Shown piece by piece: positions 48,502 through 56,992 of a DNA stretch of 64,000 nucleotides. A model generated the notes under the pieces. The model saw only the letters and a list, made by a program, of their open reading frames with translations. It was not told the DNA's origin and did no database searches. Both the position numbers and the translations under genes were made by a program. The stretch's first letter is position 1. The number at the start of each line of letters is the position of its first letter. This DNA is from Lysobacteraceae bacterium (GTDB taxonomy: Bacteria; Pseudomonadota; Gammaproteobacteria; Xanthomonadales; Xanthomonadaceae): NCBI GenBank assembly GCA_023954075.1, contig JAMLIV010000008.1, positions 1 through 64,000 of the forward strand, written 5' to 3'.

Positions 48502-50076
48502 TCACTCGATCCAGTCGATCAGGCGATAGCTCGTGCGGGCCGTCGTTTCGCCCTCGAACCGGCTGCGTGCCCGCACCTCGACCTGGTGTTCGCCGGCCTC
48601 CAGATCGGTGGGAACATTGGCCGCCCACAGATGCTTGCCGGAGCGCGCCAGCACGGCGCGATCGAAGGCGCGCAGGCCCTGCGCGCGCGCGTCGTCGATG
48701 TTGATCGCGGCAAGCTGGGGGTCGGGCTCATCGACCCGCGCCATCGGTCGCCAGTCGCTCCCGTCGATGCGCATTTCCACCACGGCATCGGGCTCGGCCC
48801 CGTACACGTTCGCCACGACCGGATAGGCCGGATAGGCACCGCGGCGCAGCGGACCGGGCGAGCTCAGGCCGATGCGCAGGTCGTCGCGCGCGCGCGAGGC
48901 GTGGTAGCGCGTGGTGACCGATTCGCCGAAGCGCACGATGGCGTAGCCGTTGGGCGTGCCGTCCTCCATCCGCGCATCGGGCAGCCCCTCGGCATCGCGC
49001 AGCCCGCTCCAGTAACCGCCGCAGGCCGCGCCCACGTTGTATTCGTGCAGCGGCAGCGCACCGATCCAGCCCGATTCCGGGCCGTGGAAGTGGTGGCGCT
49101 GGCTGTGGGTATGGCTGCTCAGGATCAGCGGCTCGCGAAAGCGCTCCAGCAGCGCGAACAGGCGCGCGCGGTCGGCATGGCGGAAGGTTTCGCCCGGATC
49201 GTCGAACAGCGGAATGTGCAGGCTCACCACGACCCGCGTCTCCGGCGTCAGGGTTGCCAGGTAGTTTTCCAGAAATCGGAACTGGTTCTCGCGAAACCCG
49301 CCGACATAGGCCGGCTTCTGTCCGGGCCGGTAGATCACGTCGTCCAGCGCGATGAAGGCGTGACCGGGGCGCTCCCAGGCCACGGTATCGGGGCCGAAGC
49401 TGCGGCGATAGTTGGTGAGCGAGTCGGCGTCGTCCTGCGCGTCGAAGTCGATGTCGTGGTTGCCCGGCGCGTGCAGCCACGGAAGATTCAGGGCCTTGTT
49501 GGCCTCGTTGAATCCGGCGTGCAGATCCAGCGCATCGTCCACCAGGTCACCGAGGGTCATTCCGAGCGCGATGCCGGCATGGCGCGCGGCCGGCGCGACG
49601 ATGGAGCGCGCGTAGTAGTCCAGCTCCCGCGCGTTCTTCGTCTGCGGATCGGTGATCACCAGGGCTTCGAACGGCGAGCCGTCTTCGCCGGCATCGACAT
49701 GCAGCGCGAACTGCGCGCGCCGCGCGCTGCCGGGCGCGATGCGACCGTAGCGCAGCGTCTGCGAACCCTTGGGGAAATGATGCACCCAGAACGCCGGAAG
49801 GCCTGCTGCGCTGGTGGGGAAACGGTAGCCGGGCGGCTTGATGACGAACAGCGTGTCGCCGTCGCGCAGCGTGATGCGGTATCGCCCGGCGGCATCGGTC
49901 AGCGCGATGTCGCGACCGTTGGAAACCTTCACCCCCGCCACGCCGGCCTCGCCCGCATCGCGACGGCCGTTGCCGTTGGCATCGAGATACACCCGCCCGC
50001 TGGCGGGGCTATCGGCCCAGGCGGCCAGCGGCGACAGCAGCAGGAGGATCCACAGGAGGTGGCGAACGGCGTGCAT
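48502..50076 (-). CDS. Secreted metallophosphoesterase with N-terminal SdrD-B-like domain
   Basis: The 524-residue protein has a signal peptide (MHAVRHLLW to AWA-DS), an N-terminal beta domain GRVYLDANGNGRRDAGEAG (SdrD-B/MetallophosN type) and a calcineurin-like core: VITDPQ, TLGDLVDD, APGNHDIDF, SLHIPLF, SSHTHSQRHHF. The C-terminal beta region is the MetallophosC type. It may hydrolyse extracellular phosphoesters. It lies on one strand with GDPD, sharing a boundary at 48501/48502, so the two may feed phospholipid phosphate scavenging. That role is inferred. Confidence 0.88.
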   Translation of the reverse strand: MHAVRHLLWILLLLSPLAAWADSPASGRVYLDANGNGRRDAGEAGVAGVKVSNGRDIALTDAAGRYRITLRDGDTLFVIKPPGYRFPTSAAGLPAFWVHHFPKGSQTLRYGRIAPGSARRAQFALHVDAGEDGSPFEALVITDPQTKNARELDYYARSIVAPAARHAGIALGMTLGDLVDDALDLHAGFNEANKALNLPWLHAPGNHDIDFDAQDDADSLTNYRRSFGPDTVAWERPGHAFIALDDVIYRPGQKPAYVGGFRENQFRFLENYLATLTPETRVVVSLHIPLFDDPGETFRHADRARLFALLERFREPLILSSHTHSQRHHFHGPESGWIGALPLHEYNVGAACGGYWSGLRDAEGLPDARMEDGTPNGYAIVRFGESVTTRYHASRARDDLRIGLSSPGPLRRGAYPAYPVVANVYGAEPDAVVEMRIDGSDWRPMARVDEPDPQLAAINIDDARAQGLRAFDRAVLARSGKHLWAANVPTDLEAGEHQVEVRARSRFEGETTARTSYRLIDWIE

Positions 50077-50107
50077 CAGTTCCCCGCGACTGGATGGTTG
50101 GCGCGGT

Positions 50108-51004
50108 TCAGCCGCACTGGAAATAGAGAATGTCGGCCTGGCCCAGCGCCAGCGACTGGCCCAGGCTGACCGCGCCGGCCTTGCGCAACGGGATCTCGTC
50201 GCGGTGCACGCGCAGCTCGTCGTCATCGCCAAACCGGACGAAGGTGGCGTTGGTGCTGCGATCGGCCAGCACATAGTGGCCGTTCTTGTACTCGATCGAG
50301 GCATGGATGCGGCTGACCCATTCGGCATCCACCACCAGCGCGTTGGCCTGATCGCGCCCCATGGCAAACGGCGGCGAGTTGGGGACCAGCTCGATGACCT
50401 GGCCGCGAAAGCGCAGGATCAGTTTCTGACCCTGCTCGGTACCGTCATCGACCCGGATCGCGCGCTGCACCATGGTGATGTTGGAGGTGTCCTCCTGCCA
50501 GATCACGTCGATGATCTCGATCGGCAACAATTTGCCCGAAACCCGGGTGCGCCCGAGGCCGCGCGAGCGGTAGCCACCGATGCTGGTGACCCCGTGGAAG
50601 GTTGTGGCCGTGGTCACGATCTGGTCGCGCTTGGCCAGCGAGGCCATGCGCGCCGCGGTGTTGACCGCGTCACCATAGACATCGCCCTCCTCCGCCAGCA
50701 CTTCGCCATGATGCAGGCCGATGCGGATGCCGATCGAATCGCGCGCGAACACCGGGTCGCCGGTGACTTTGCGCTGCATCTCGCAGGCCGCGCGGATACC
50801 ATCGAGTGCGCTCGGGAAGGTGCACATGATCTCGTCGCCGATGGTCTTGATGACCGTACCGCCGTTGCGCTGCACCACCACCGTGAGCGCATCGAGCACG
50901 GCCGCAACGATGCGGCGCGCGTCCACGTCGCCCAGCTGCTCGAACAGCCGCGTGCTGCCGCTGACGTCGGCAAAGACTATGGCAAGTGGCTGAGTGTGCG
51001 TCAT
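50108..51004 (-). CDS. Class III adenylate/guanylate cyclase with FHA domain
   Basis: The 298-residue protein has an N-terminal cyclase domain and a C-terminal FHA domain. Metal-binding residues lie in FADVSGSTR and IGDEIMCTF; the Lys in TVIKTIGDE and the Asp in GDAVNTAAR are the adenine-type residues, and the Asn and Arg of NTAAR stabilise the transition state. All are present, so catalysis to cAMP is likely. The FHA domain (VIELVPNSPPFAMGRD, EWVSRIHASIEY, ATFVRFG) binds phosphothreonine. This arrangement would link a Ser/Thr kinase signal to a cyclic nucleotide. Confidence 0.9.
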   Translation of the reverse strand: MTHTQPLAIVFADVSGSTRLFEQLGDVDARRIVAAVLDALTVVVQRNGGTVIKTIGDEIMCTFPSALDGIRAACEMQRKVTGDPVFARDSIGIRIGLHHGEVLAEEGDVYGDAVNTAARMASLAKRDQIVTTATTFHGVTSIGGYRSRGLGRTRVSGKLLPIEIIDVIWQEDTSNITMVQRAIRVDDGTEQGQKLILRFRGQVIELVPNSPPFAMGRDQANALVVDAEWVSRIHASIEYKNGHYVLADRSTNATFVRFGDDDELRVHRDEIPLRKAGAVSLGQSLALGQADILYFQCG

Positions 51005-51048
51005 GCGAGCGAATCATAGGCCAATCGCCGCACCGGCTCCACCGCAAA

Positions 51049-53307
51049 TCAGCCCGCGAGCGCGCGCGCCGCCGCCACCACGTCGGCGTCGCCCGGCAGC
51101 ACCAGAAAGGCCGCGCCCGCCAGCGGGGTGTAGGTATCGGCCCCCACGACGCGCCGCATCGGTACCGCGCCCAGTCCGGCCTCGGTCAGCGCGGTGATGA
51201 CGCCTTCGCCGACCCCGGCGCTGCGGCGGCCTTCGTCAAGCACAATGATGCGACCGGCGCTTTTCGCCTGCTGCACGATGAACGCCTCGTTCAAGGGCAC
51301 CAGCCAGCGCAGGTCCACCACGCGCGTCTTCCAGCCCAGCTCCGCCTCGATGGCGCGCGCGGCGCGCAGCGCCATCGGCACGCCGTTGCCGTAGGTGATG
51401 ACGACCAGATCCTCGGCTTCCGGCGCATACACGCGGCCTTCGCCCAGCGCCATGGCCTCGCCCGGTGCCGGATACGGGAACAGCCACCGGCCGTCGCCCG
51501 CCTCGTGCAGATCCTTGGTCATGTAGAGCGCGATCGGCTCCAGGAAAATGCTCACGCGACCGTCCACCTGGGCGAGCGCGGCGAGGGTACGCAGCATCGT
51601 GGCGGCATCGTCGCCGCGGCTGGGGCAACCCACGACAAGCCCGGGAATGTCGCGCAGCGCGGTGATCGAGTTGTCGTTGTGGAAGTGCCCGCCGAAGCCG
51701 CGCTGGTAACCCAACCCGGCCATGCGCACCAGCATCGGATTGCGGTACTGGCCGTTGGAGAAGAACTGCAGGCTGGCCGCCTCGCCGCGGATCTGGTCGC
51801 AGGCGTTGTGGAAATAGGCCAGGTACTGGATCTCCGGGATCGGCAGCATCCCCATGTTGGCGTAGCCCTGGGCCAGGCCGAGGATCATCGTCTCGTCCAG
51901 CAGGGTGTTGAACACGCGGGTTCCCTTGAATGTCTTGTAGAGGCCCTTGGTGACGGTGTAGACGCCGCCCTTTTGTGCCACGTCCTCGCCGAACAGCAGC
52001 GTATGCGGATACTTGGCCATCAGCTCGTGCAGCGCCTGGTTGATCTGGATCGCCAGATGCCGCGGCGGGTGGTTCTCCGGCAGGTTTTCTTCGCCGCCGA
52101 ACACCTTGAGCCGGGCTTCGGCGTAATCCGCGCGACCGGCCTCGGCCTGCACCGCGTCGGGCGTGTACGGCGCCAGCGGTGCCATCACCTGTTCGAGCGC
52201 CTCGATGCGCGGGCGCGCGTCCGCCGCCCTGGCGGCCTCGAAGCAGCGCGCGCGCATGGCCTCGTAGGCGGCCAGCAGCGATTCCCGGGTGAACAGGCCA
52301 GCTTCCAGCGCGATCGCGGCTGAGCGCAGCAGCGGGTCGGTCGCCTCCACCGCAACCAGTTCCTCCAGTGCGCGCCATTCGATCTCGAAGTCGGTGCCGG
52401 CGTGGCCCATGATGCGCGTGGTGCGCAGGTGCAGGAAGGTCGGGCGGCGCGTCGTGCGGCAGTGCTCGACCGCGCGCCGCACGTCGGCGTAGCCGCTGGC
52501 GAGATCCAGGCCATCGGCATGGAAATAGTCCAGATCCGGACGCTGCGAGAAGTTGCGGGCGATCCAGCCGGCCGGCGTTTTCACCGAAATGCCGATGCCG
52601 TTGTCCTCGCACACGAACAGCACCGGCGCGGGCAGCTTCTGGTAGGCAGTCCAGCCCGCCGCGTTGAAGGCGGTCTGCGCGGTGGCGTGGTTGGAGCTGG
52701 CATCGCCGAAGGAGCAAATCGCGATGGAATCAGCCGGCACCGGCAGCGCATGGCCGATGCGGCGCGCCTGCTCGATCGCCACCGCGGTGCCCAGCGCCTT
52801 GGGCAGGTGCGAGGCGATGGTGGAGGTCTGCGGGATCACCCAGAGCGGTTTGGAACCCCACACCTTGTGGCGTCCGCCCGAGGCCGGGTCTTCCGCGCTG
52901 GCGGCAAAGCTCAGGGCCGAATCCATCACCGGATCCATGCCCGGCAGCTTGCGGAAGCGTTCGGCCATGAAGCCGCCGGAGCGGTAGTGCAGGAAGGCCG
53001 GATCGGTATGGCGCGTGGCACGCGCCACCATCGCATTGCCTTCATGGCCGGAAGAACCGATGGTGTAGAACACCTTGTTCTTCACCCGCAGCACGCGCGC
53101 CATGAGGTCCAGATGCCGCGACACCAGTTGCGATTCGAACAGGTCGAGGAAGTCTGCCACGGTGCAGGCGCTGCCCGGCAGCACCGGCGCATCCGCGCCA
53201 GCGGCCGGGCGGATCGCGCCGTCCCAGCTCTCGACGAACTCGATGAAGTTGCGGTCGCAGATCTCCGCGCGATTGAGGCCGCGCTGGCGGGCAGGAATGG
53301 TGGACAT
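51049..53307 (-). CDS. 2-oxoacid dehydrogenase E1, alpha-beta fusion
   Basis: The 752-residue protein has an alpha part (about 1-400) and a beta part (about 410-752) of a branched-chain or acetoin-type thiamine-pyrophosphate E1. The TPP motif spans ICSFGDASSNHATAQTAF to CEDNGIGISVKTP. The beta domain starts HLAIQINQALHELMAKYP and contains GEDVAQKGGVYTVTKGL. In most bacteria the subunits are separate; fused forms occur in some groups. No E2 or E3 gene lies nearby. The start at 53307 fits the family and avoids a non-coding-like upstream stretch. Confidence 0.88.
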   Translation of the reverse strand: MSTIPARQRGLNRAEICDRNFIEFVESWDGAIRPAAGADAPVLPGSACTVADFLDLFESQLVSRHLDLMARVLRVKNKVFYTIGSSGHEGNAMVARATRHTDPAFLHYRSGGFMAERFRKLPGMDPVMDSALSFAASAEDPASGGRHKVWGSKPLWVIPQTSTIASHLPKALGTAVAIEQARRIGHALPVPADSIAICSFGDASSNHATAQTAFNAAGWTAYQKLPAPVLFVCEDNGIGISVKTPAGWIARNFSQRPDLDYFHADGLDLASGYADVRRAVEHCRTTRRPTFLHLRTTRIMGHAGTDFEIEWRALEELVAVEATDPLLRSAAIALEAGLFTRESLLAAYEAMRARCFEAARAADARPRIEALEQVMAPLAPYTPDAVQAEAGRADYAEARLKVFGGEENLPENHPPRHLAIQINQALHELMAKYPHTLLFGEDVAQKGGVYTVTKGLYKTFKGTRVFNTLLDETMILGLAQGYANMGMLPIPEIQYLAYFHNACDQIRGEAASLQFFSNGQYRNPMLVRMAGLGYQRGFGGHFHNDNSITALRDIPGLVVGCPSRGDDAATMLRTLAALAQVDGRVSIFLEPIALYMTKDLHEAGDGRWLFPYPAPGEAMALGEGRVYAPEAEDLVVITYGNGVPMALRAARAIEAELGWKTRVVDLRWLVPLNEAFIVQQAKSAGRIIVLDEGRRSAGVGEGVITALTEAGLGAVPMRRVVGADTYTPLAGAAFLVLPGDADVVAAARALAG

Positions 53308-53436
53308 GGGGTTTCCGTACTGGGAGGTGGGCACGCGGCATGACGCCGCGTCGCATGAAACCACCAATTCTACCGACTCGCATCGGGCGGCCCCAAGGAG
53401 ACGCCGATCCGGGCAGCCATTCCCGATGGCGCGCGT

Positions 53437-54594
53437 TCAGAAGCCGAAGCCGGGCCAGACCATCCACTCGTAGGGCGGCACCACGTTGACGTGCGGATTC
53501 CGGCACTGCCCGGCGCGGTCCAGCGGCCACTGGGTCAGGTAGAACACCGTGCGCCCGGTGTGGCGGATCGCGCGCGCCAGCGCATCGGCCGCCAGCGGAT
53601 CCTCGTAGTACGCCTCGGCAATGATCCAGCCGGTGCTGTCCCAGCTGGCACCGGACGGATTCTGGTCGCGCATGTGCTCGTCCATCTTGAGGAACTTGTC
53701 GTACTCGTCCCACGCGCTGCCGGCGTAGAAATCCATCGCGAACACCTGCGGGTACACGCCCTCGTACACATAGCGCATGTGGCGCACGCGCGAGCGCAGC
53801 CGGTTGTTGTCCTGATCGGCCAGGAACGAGAAGCCCACGGTGCCGCTGCGTCCCCAGGCCGCGACATAGCGCTGCCACAGGGTGCGCACAGTGCGGCTCC
53901 ACGTGCTGTTGGCCGGATACTTGTAGCGCTGGTTTTCCGGATACAGCGTGTTGTTGCTGTCGCGCGGCGCGCCCTCGACCATGAGATCGATGCGGTAGCC
54001 GATCCCGGAAGCCGCCAGCACCGGCCGCAGCGCTTCGATCAGACGCCAGTACTCGTCCACGCGCGGGCTGTAGTCGGGGCTGCCCTCGCCGGGAAACTCC
54101 GGCTGGGAGGGATTGATGTTGTTGGTCGGAAAGAAGCGGAACAGCACGGTCACGAAGCCCGCCGCCTTCGCATCGGCCAGCAGCAGGGCCAGGTTGGACG
54201 CCGCCTGCGCCACCGCCGCCGGATCGCTGGAATCGACCAGCGTGCCGCCGGCGGCCGGCTGGTGCATGAAGTAGACGCCCAGGCTCAGTCGCCGCATGCC
54301 TCGTGCGCGCATGGTGGCAAGCTGCGACTGCGCGAGGGCACGCACCGGGCCAAGTTCTGCATCGGTCTCGTGGTAGCGTTTGAGCAAGCCGTAGGCATCG
54401 CGCGAATCGTCGCGACACTGGCCGTCGTCGCCAAACCACAGGTAGTTGACCCCGCCACCGCCGGCGGTGGCCGGCACGGGCACCTCGAAGCCGTTGGCAA
54501 ACAGCACATCGCCCGGCGCAGTCCGGGCCGATGCGCCACTGGCCACCAGCACCCCGAGGGCCGCAAGGAAAAAGAGTGGTATACGGAACTTCAT
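53437..54594 (-). CDS. Secreted protein of unknown function, TIM-barrel-like
   Basis: The 385-residue protein has a signal peptide (MKFRIPLFFLAALG to SARA/T) and, just after it, GDVLFANGFEVP. The mature part has repeating strand-helix units (SLGVYFMHQP, VTVLFRFFPTNN, DLMVEGAPRDSNN, GTVGFSFLADQDNN, TVFYLTQWPLD), which suggests a TIM barrel like a glycoside hydrolase. I do not recognise the family and can name no catalytic residues. The ATG at 54594 opens the signal peptide. Confidence 0.75.
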   Translation of the reverse strand: MKFRIPLFFLAALGVLVASGASARTAPGDVLFANGFEVPVPATAGGGGVNYLWFGDDGQCRDDSRDAYGLLKRYHETDAELGPVRALAQSQLATMRARGMRRLSLGVYFMHQPAAGGTLVDSSDPAAVAQAASNLALLLADAKAAGFVTVLFRFFPTNNINPSQPEFPGEGSPDYSPRVDEYWRLIEALRPVLAASGIGYRIDLMVEGAPRDSNNTLYPENQRYKYPANSTWSRTVRTLWQRYVAAWGRSGTVGFSFLADQDNNRLRSRVRHMRYVYEGVYPQVFAMDFYAGSAWDEYDKFLKMDEHMRDQNPSGASWDSTGWIIAEAYYEDPLAADALARAIRHTGRTVFYLTQWPLDRAGQCRNPHVNVVPPYEWMVWPGFGF

Positions 54595-54714
54595 GCGCCT
54601 AGGGTAAGGCCAACGCGCGCCGGGCGATCGCTGTCGTTCGATGCAGGCTCCGCTTCGTGACCCGCATCGCAGGCCGTCTGCGACGGTTCGCCGCGCTGGT
54701 CCGTATGGATAACC

Positions 54715-55293
54715 ATGAGCACCGACACGCCGCTGTCCATCACCCTTGCCCACCGACCCGTCGACCGCGACGAGGTCCTGTGCCTGCGCCGCGCCCGGCG
54801 CGGCGACGAGGCGGCCCTGGCGTGGATCTACCAACGCCACGCCCGTGCCCTGCACAGCCTCGCCTGGCGATTGGTGGGCAGCCCACAGGCGGCCGAGGAC
54901 ATCGTGCAGGACGCTTTCATGCGGCTGCTGGGCGGATTCACACGGATCGATCCCGAGCGCCCGATCGGGCCCTGGCTGCGGCAGGTCGTGGCCAATCTCG
55001 CGATCGACCGGCTGCGCCGCGACTGGCGCATGATCGAAGACGAGGGATCGGTGCTGCGCGAAGCCCCCGCGCGCGAACCCGCTGATCATGCCGAGGCTTC
55101 TGGCCTGCTGCGCCACCTCACGCCGCAGGCCCGCGCCCTGGTCTGGCTCAACCAGGTGGAAGGCTGGTCGCATCAGGCGCTGGGCCGGCGCTTCGGGCGC
55201 AGCGAAAGCTGGTCCAAGTCCATCGTATCGCGCGCGCTGGCGCAGCTGCGCGACATCGCAGATCATCCAGGAACCCCGACGCATGAACACTGA
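54715..55293 (+). CDS. ECF-type RNA polymerase sigma factor
   Basis: The 192-residue protein has region 2 (LAWIYQRHARALHSLAWRL, AEDIVQDAFMRLL, WLRQVVANLAIDRLRR) and region 4 (LTPQARALVWLNQVEGWSHQALGRRFG) of extracytoplasmic-function sigma factors. The small gene that overlaps it probably encodes its anti-sigma factor. Target promoters cannot be read from this window. Confidence 0.9.
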   Translation: MSTDTPLSITLAHRPVDRDEVLCLRRARRGDEAALAWIYQRHARALHSLAWRLVGSPQAAEDIVQDAFMRLLGGFTRIDPERPIGPWLRQVVANLAIDRLRRDWRMIEDEGSVLREAPAREPADHAEASGLLRHLTPQARALVWLNQVEGWSHQALGRRFGRSESWSKSIVSRALAQLRDIADHPGTPTHEH

Positions 55294-55669
55294 CCCGCTT
55301 CGCGAGCAGCTCCAGAGGCTGCCCGACCCGCCGCTTCCCGACACGCTCTGGCCGAAGCTCCGGCGCGCGCAGCGCCGGCGCACGGTCCGCCGCAAAATCC
55401 TCGCCGGCGGCGGCGTGCTGGCGCTGGGCCTGACCGCCGGCCTGCTGCTCTTCGCGCATGCCCCGCTGCAGCCGGTCGAAACGAGGACGGTGCAGGCCCG
55501 AACCCCGGTCGATTCCGTTGCGCGCCTCCACGCCGTCGACCGCGCGCTGCAGGCCGCCTACGCGCGCGGGGCCTCCGACGCGGAGCTGGAACCGCTCTGG
55601 GACATCCGCCACCGGCTGGCGGTCGCCGACACATCCCTTCGACATTCCGCACAAGGAGACATCCTGTGA
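55283..55669 (+). CDS. Probable membrane anti-sigma factor
   Basis: The 128-residue protein has a cytoplasmic N-terminus (about 1-37), one membrane segment (about 40-60: ILAGGGVLALGLTAGLLLF) and a periplasmic part. It overlaps the sigma gene by 11 bases and the PDZ gene by 4, so all three are coupled. It has no zinc-binding anti-sigma signature, so the assignment is by topology and position. The function is inferred. Confidence 0.6.
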   Translation: MNTDPLREQLQRLPDPPLPDTLWPKLRRAQRRRTVRRKILAGGGVLALGLTAGLLLFAHAPLQPVETRTVQARTPVDSVARLHAVDRALQAAYARGASDAELEPLWDIRHRLAVADTSLRHSAQGDIL

Positions 55670-56418
55670 ACATCCTTCGCTTTGCCGGCTTTGCGCTGGT
55701 CGGCCTGCTGCTTCTGGCCCCGGCGGCCGCGCAGGCGCAATCCGCTCCCGCACATGAACTGGGAGCCGTCATCGACACCCGCCATTCCCATGCCCGCGGG
55801 CCCGAAGTGCTGGCCGTCACGCCCGGCGGCGCGGCGCAGGCCATGGGCCTTCTGCCGGGCGACCGCGTGCAGTCGATCAACGGCATTTCCCTGCGCGATG
55901 AGGGCAACCTCGCCGCGCGCCTGGATCACGCGCTGGGCGTACAGGGCCAGACCGTGCGCCTGGACGTGCTGCGCGACGGCGAGCCGCTGAGCTTCTCCGG
56001 CATGCTGCAGCCTGCCGCACGGGAACCCTCACGCGGCTGCGGCTATGTCAGCGACCGCGACCCGACGCCGGTGGTTTCCGATGACATCCACGCAGCGGAA
56101 ATCACCTCCATCGACGGCGACAGCACGCCGCTGGACCCGCAGAACCGTCACCGCCTCCCGGCCGGCGAACACGTGCTGGTGGTCAGCGAGAAGATCGGCC
56201 TCCAATACTTCACCCGCGGCCAGCTGCGCCAGCGCAACCTGATGCAGCGCCGCACCCTCGCACGCGCCTACAAGGCCATCGTGGTCACGGTGGAACCGAA
56301 CATGCGCTATTCGATCGGCGCAAAGCTCGATCGAAACACCATGGACAACGACGCGATGCGTGCCAACGCCTACTGGGAGCCGGTGGTGTTCAAGGAACGC
56401 GCGCAGGAGTGCCGCTGA
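55666..56418 (+). CDS. Secreted PDZ-domain protein
   Basis: The 250-residue protein has a signal peptide (MNILRFAGFALVG to AQA-QS) and one PDZ domain (about 48-115: EVLAVTPGGAAQAMGLLPGDRVQSING). The C-terminal half is unassigned but carries an NLMQRRTLARAYK helix and ends with a lone Cys. It starts with GTG, preceded by AAGGAG. Behind a sigma/anti-sigma pair, a PDZ protein may be part of an envelope-stress sensor. Confidence 0.8.
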   Translation: MNILRFAGFALVGLLLLAPAAAQAQSAPAHELGAVIDTRHSHARGPEVLAVTPGGAAQAMGLLPGDRVQSINGISLRDEGNLAARLDHALGVQGQTVRLDVLRDGEPLSFSGMLQPAAREPSRGCGYVSDRDPTPVVSDDIHAAEITSIDGDSTPLDPQNRHRLPAGEHVLVVSEKIGLQYFTRGQLRQRNLMQRRTLARAYKAIVVTVEPNMRYSIGAKLDRNTMDNDAMRANAYWEPVVFKERAQECR

Positions 56419-56436
56419 CGCGGCCGGGGTTTTGCT

Positions 56437-56979
56437 TCAGGGCCGCCGCGCGAGCCAGTCGGCGCGGCCCTGGCCCCAGACATCCACGAGATGATTCTCG
56501 TAAGGCGACGGCAGCGACGACTGGCGCAGCAGGGTCGAACCCAGACGCTGCGCCACGCGCCGGGAGGCGACGTTTTCCGACACGATGCAGTGCACGAAGT
56601 CGCTCCAGCCAAGGTTCTCCAGCGCCCAGTCGATCGCCGCACGGGCCGCCTCGGTGGCGAAACCCCGGCCCCAGACCACGCGCCGGAACGACCAGCCGAT
56701 CTCGTTGCCCGGCCAGCCTTCCGGCCGCCACGGCCCGCACTGGCCGAGCCATTCGCCACTGGCCTTGTCCAGCACCGAGAACATCCCGAAGCCCTGCACC
56801 GCCCAGGCACCGGGCTGCTGCAGGAACTTGCGCCATGCCGCCGGGCGCGATGCCTGCCCGCCGATATGGCGCGCGGCATCCTCGTCGCCGAGCAGCTCCG
56901 CATAGCCATCGAAGTCTTCGATGCGCGGCGGACGCAGCAGCAGGCGTCCGGTCTCGACGCGCAGGTCGAAGACGCTCAT
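56437..56979 (-). CDS. GNAT N-acetyltransferase (RimJ/RimL-like)
   Basis: The 180-residue protein has the RimJ/RimL pattern: VETGRLLLRPPRIEDFDGYAEL, GWSFRRVVWGRGFATEAARAA (acetyl-CoA loop) and DFVHCIVSENVASRRVAQRLG. Ribosomal protein or small-molecule substrates are possible. It lies 13 bases downstream of gcdH on the same strand. Confidence 0.88.
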   Translation of the reverse strand: MSVFDLRVETGRLLLRPPRIEDFDGYAELLGDEDAARHIGGQASRPAAWRKFLQQPGAWAVQGFGMFSVLDKASGEWLGQCGPWRPEGWPGNEIGWSFRRVVWGRGFATEAARAAIDWALENLGWSDFVHCIVSENVASRRVAQRLGSTLLRQSSLPSPYENHLVDVWGQGRADWLARRP

Positions 56980-56992
56980 CGAGGCAACCTGA

